DNA from: Manihot esculenta
Lineage: Eukaryota; Streptophyta; Magnoliopsida; Malpighiales; Euphorbiaceae
Direction of reading: 5' to 3'
Length of the DNA: 64,000 nt
NCBI RefSeq assembly: GCF_001659605.2
Contig: NW_025215482.1
Span: 884,135 to 948,134, forward strand
In this document: piece after piece, positions 61,965 to 64,000 of the stretch
Layout: each line of letters starts with the position of its first letter
How positions within the stretch are numbered: the stretch's first letter is position 1
The notes under the pieces: generated by a model
What the model was told of the DNA's origin: nothing
Databases searched by the model: none
What the model saw: only the letters and a program-made list of their open reading frames with translations
Translations under genes and position numbers: made by a program

Positions 61965-62349
61965 CTATCACCATGTTACATCCGGTGCCCGATTTCGGCC
62001 TAATAGCTTCCATCCCAAAAAACTGCCAAGTCTATCACCCATGTTACAATCCGGTGCCCGATTTCGGCTAATAGCTCCATCCTAAAACACTAGGTCTCTG
62101 CAAGTCTATGACCCATGTTACATCCGGTGCACGATTTCGGCCTAATAGCTTCCATCCCAAACCAAGTCTATCACCCATGTTACATCCGGTGCCCGATTTC
62201 GGCCTAATAGCTTCCATCCCAAAACTGCCAAGTCTATCACCCATGTTACATCCGGTGCCCGATTTCGGCTAATAGCTTCCATCCCAAACAACTGGCAAGT
62301 CTATCACCCATGTTTACATCTGGTGCCCATTTCGGCCTAATAGCTTCCA
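61965..62349 (+). repeat. irregular satellite edge before a gap
   Basis: Five to six monomers with deletions and insertions in nearly every copy, including an odd stretch CACTAGGTCTCTGCAAG near 62088-62104 and a shortened CCCAAACCAAGTC near 62157. It probably mixes real junction sequence and low-quality consensus at a contig end. Confidence 0.9.
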
Positions 62350-63349
62350 NNNNNNNNNNNNNNNNNNNNNNNNNNNNNNNNNNNNNNNNNNNNNNNNNNN
62401 NNNNNNNNNNNNNNNNNNNNNNNNNNNNNNNNNNNNNNNNNNNNNNNNNNNNNNNNNNNNNNNNNNNNNNNNNNNNNNNNNNNNNNNNNNNNNNNNNNNN
62501 NNNNNNNNNNNNNNNNNNNNNNNNNNNNNNNNNNNNNNNNNNNNNNNNNNNNNNNNNNNNNNNNNNNNNNNNNNNNNNNNNNNNNNNNNNNNNNNNNNNN
62601 NNNNNNNNNNNNNNNNNNNNNNNNNNNNNNNNNNNNNNNNNNNNNNNNNNNNNNNNNNNNNNNNNNNNNNNNNNNNNNNNNNNNNNNNNNNNNNNNNNNN
62701 NNNNNNNNNNNNNNNNNNNNNNNNNNNNNNNNNNNNNNNNNNNNNNNNNNNNNNNNNNNNNNNNNNNNNNNNNNNNNNNNNNNNNNNNNNNNNNNNNNNN
62801 NNNNNNNNNNNNNNNNNNNNNNNNNNNNNNNNNNNNNNNNNNNNNNNNNNNNNNNNNNNNNNNNNNNNNNNNNNNNNNNNNNNNNNNNNNNNNNNNNNNN
62901 NNNNNNNNNNNNNNNNNNNNNNNNNNNNNNNNNNNNNNNNNNNNNNNNNNNNNNNNNNNNNNNNNNNNNNNNNNNNNNNNNNNNNNNNNNNNNNNNNNNN
63001 NNNNNNNNNNNNNNNNNNNNNNNNNNNNNNNNNNNNNNNNNNNNNNNNNNNNNNNNNNNNNNNNNNNNNNNNNNNNNNNNNNNNNNNNNNNNNNNNNNNN
63101 NNNNNNNNNNNNNNNNNNNNNNNNNNNNNNNNNNNNNNNNNNNNNNNNNNNNNNNNNNNNNNNNNNNNNNNNNNNNNNNNNNNNNNNNNNNNNNNNNNNN
63201 NNNNNNNNNNNNNNNNNNNNNNNNNNNNNNNNNNNNNNNNNNNNNNNNNNNNNNNNNNNNNNNNNNNNNNNNNNNNNNNNNNNNNNNNNNNNNNNNNNNN
63301 NNNNNNNNNNNNNNNNNNNNNNNNNNNNNNNNNNNNNNNNNNNNNNNNN
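62350..63349. other. assembly gap, exactly 1000 N
   Basis: The third placeholder gap of exactly 1000 N. Satellite has the same orientation on both sides. Confidence 0.99.
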
Positions 63350-64000
63350 CATCCCATGTTACATCCGGTGCCCGATTTCAGCCTAATAGCTTCCATCCCA
63401 AAAACTTCAAGTCTATCACCCATGTTACATCCGGTGCCCGATTTCGGCCTAATAGCTTCCATCCTAAAAACTGGCAAATCTATCACCCATGTTACATCCG
63501 GTGCCCGATTTCGGCTAATAGCTTCCATCCCAAAAACTGGAAAGTCTATCACCCATGTTACATCCGGTGCCCGATTTCGGCCTAATAGCTTCCATCCAAA
63601 AACTGGCAAGTCTATCACCCATGTTACATCCGGTGCCCCATTTCGGCCTAATAGCTTCCATCCAAAAACTGGCAAGTCTATCACCCATGTTACATCCGGT
63701 GCCCGATTTCGGCCTAATAGCTTCCATCCCAAAAACTGCCAAGTCTATAACCCATTTTACATCCGATGCCCTATTTCGGCCTAATAGCGTCCATCCCAAA
63801 AACTGCCAAGTCTATCACCCATGTTACATCCGGTGCCCGATTTCGGCCTAATAGCTTCCATCCCAAAAAACTGCCAAGTCTATCACCCATGTTACATCCG
63901 ATGCCCGATTTCGGCCTAATAGCTTCCATTCCAAAAACTTCCAAAACTAGACAGTCTATCACCCATGTTACATCCGGTGCCCGATTTCGGCCTAATAGCT
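63350..64000 (+). repeat. satellite array, divergent types, running off the window
   Basis: About ten plus-oriented monomers. The first is cut short (CATCCCATGTTAC). From about 63740 the copies match the divergent block: TATAACCCATTTTAC, TAGCGTCC, and the last with the ACTAGACAG insertion near 63948. So the sequence beyond this gap is related to 42358-47458. No gene is visible. Confidence 0.95.

Noticed and set aside
26478..62085. Many open frames of 60-180 residues on both strands with recurring peptides such as MLHPVPDFGLIASIPK
   Set aside because: They are the satellite monomer translated in rotating frames; the same segment is open on both strands and ends at the monomer's TAATAG. No start context, domain or codon bias points to a gene.
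62070..62110. Apparent insertion CACTAGGTCTCTGCAAG as a novel element or site
   Set aside because: It is a single short irregularity in an error-prone contig end just before a gap, with no repeat or flank structure.

Overview
This window is almost entirely satellite DNA from a flowering-plant-like nuclear genome. About 53.7 kb of the roughly 61 kb of called sequence is one 67-bp tandem repeat family, roughly 800 monomers. The plant assignment rests on the single transposon present: a Ty3/Gypsy-type LTR element with an initiator-Met-tRNA primer site, long TGTAAT...TTACA LTRs and a Gag zinc knuckle. I cannot name the species. I see no host protein-coding gene, tRNA or rRNA.

Layout. (1) 1-2330: satellite with the monomer on the minus strand, variable monomers, partly organised in 469-bp (7-monomer) units. 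(2) 2331-9666: a 7.3-kb internally deleted LTR retrotransposon inserted in that array, flanked by ATGGG target-site copies. It keeps two ~2.38-kb LTRs, primer site, polypurine tract, a short Gag ORF and broken protease and reverse-transcriptase remnants. It should be non-autonomous. (3) 9668-10292: the interrupted array resumes, rich in small indels. (4) 10293-11292: exactly 1000 N; beyond it the satellite is in the opposite orientation. (5) 11293-26796: an almost perfectly homogeneous array of about 231 monomers. (6) 26797-27796: 1000 N. (7) 27797-52220: a diverged, hierarchically organised domain. Seven monomer types (here A-G) form a 469-bp higher-order repeat; 6- and 7-monomer versions combine into a 33-monomer, 2211-bp super-unit seen three times; later tandem duplications of 1340, 1341, 1139 and 379 bp are superimposed; and a distinct block at 42358-47458 has its own 480-bp unit. 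(8) 52221-61964: a second homogeneous array of about 145 monomers, starting abruptly. (9) 61965-64000: irregular monomers around a third 1000-N gap.

The window reads as a record of satellite evolution: homogeneous arrays flank an older, layered block, with one retrotransposon insertion in the oppositely oriented arm. All three gaps are exactly 1000 N and several array ends are indel-rich, so copy numbers, the orientation switch and perhaps some duplications depend on assembly quality. The many 60-180-residue open frames in the satellite are explained by the monomer length and its single stop cluster, and are not annotated as genes.
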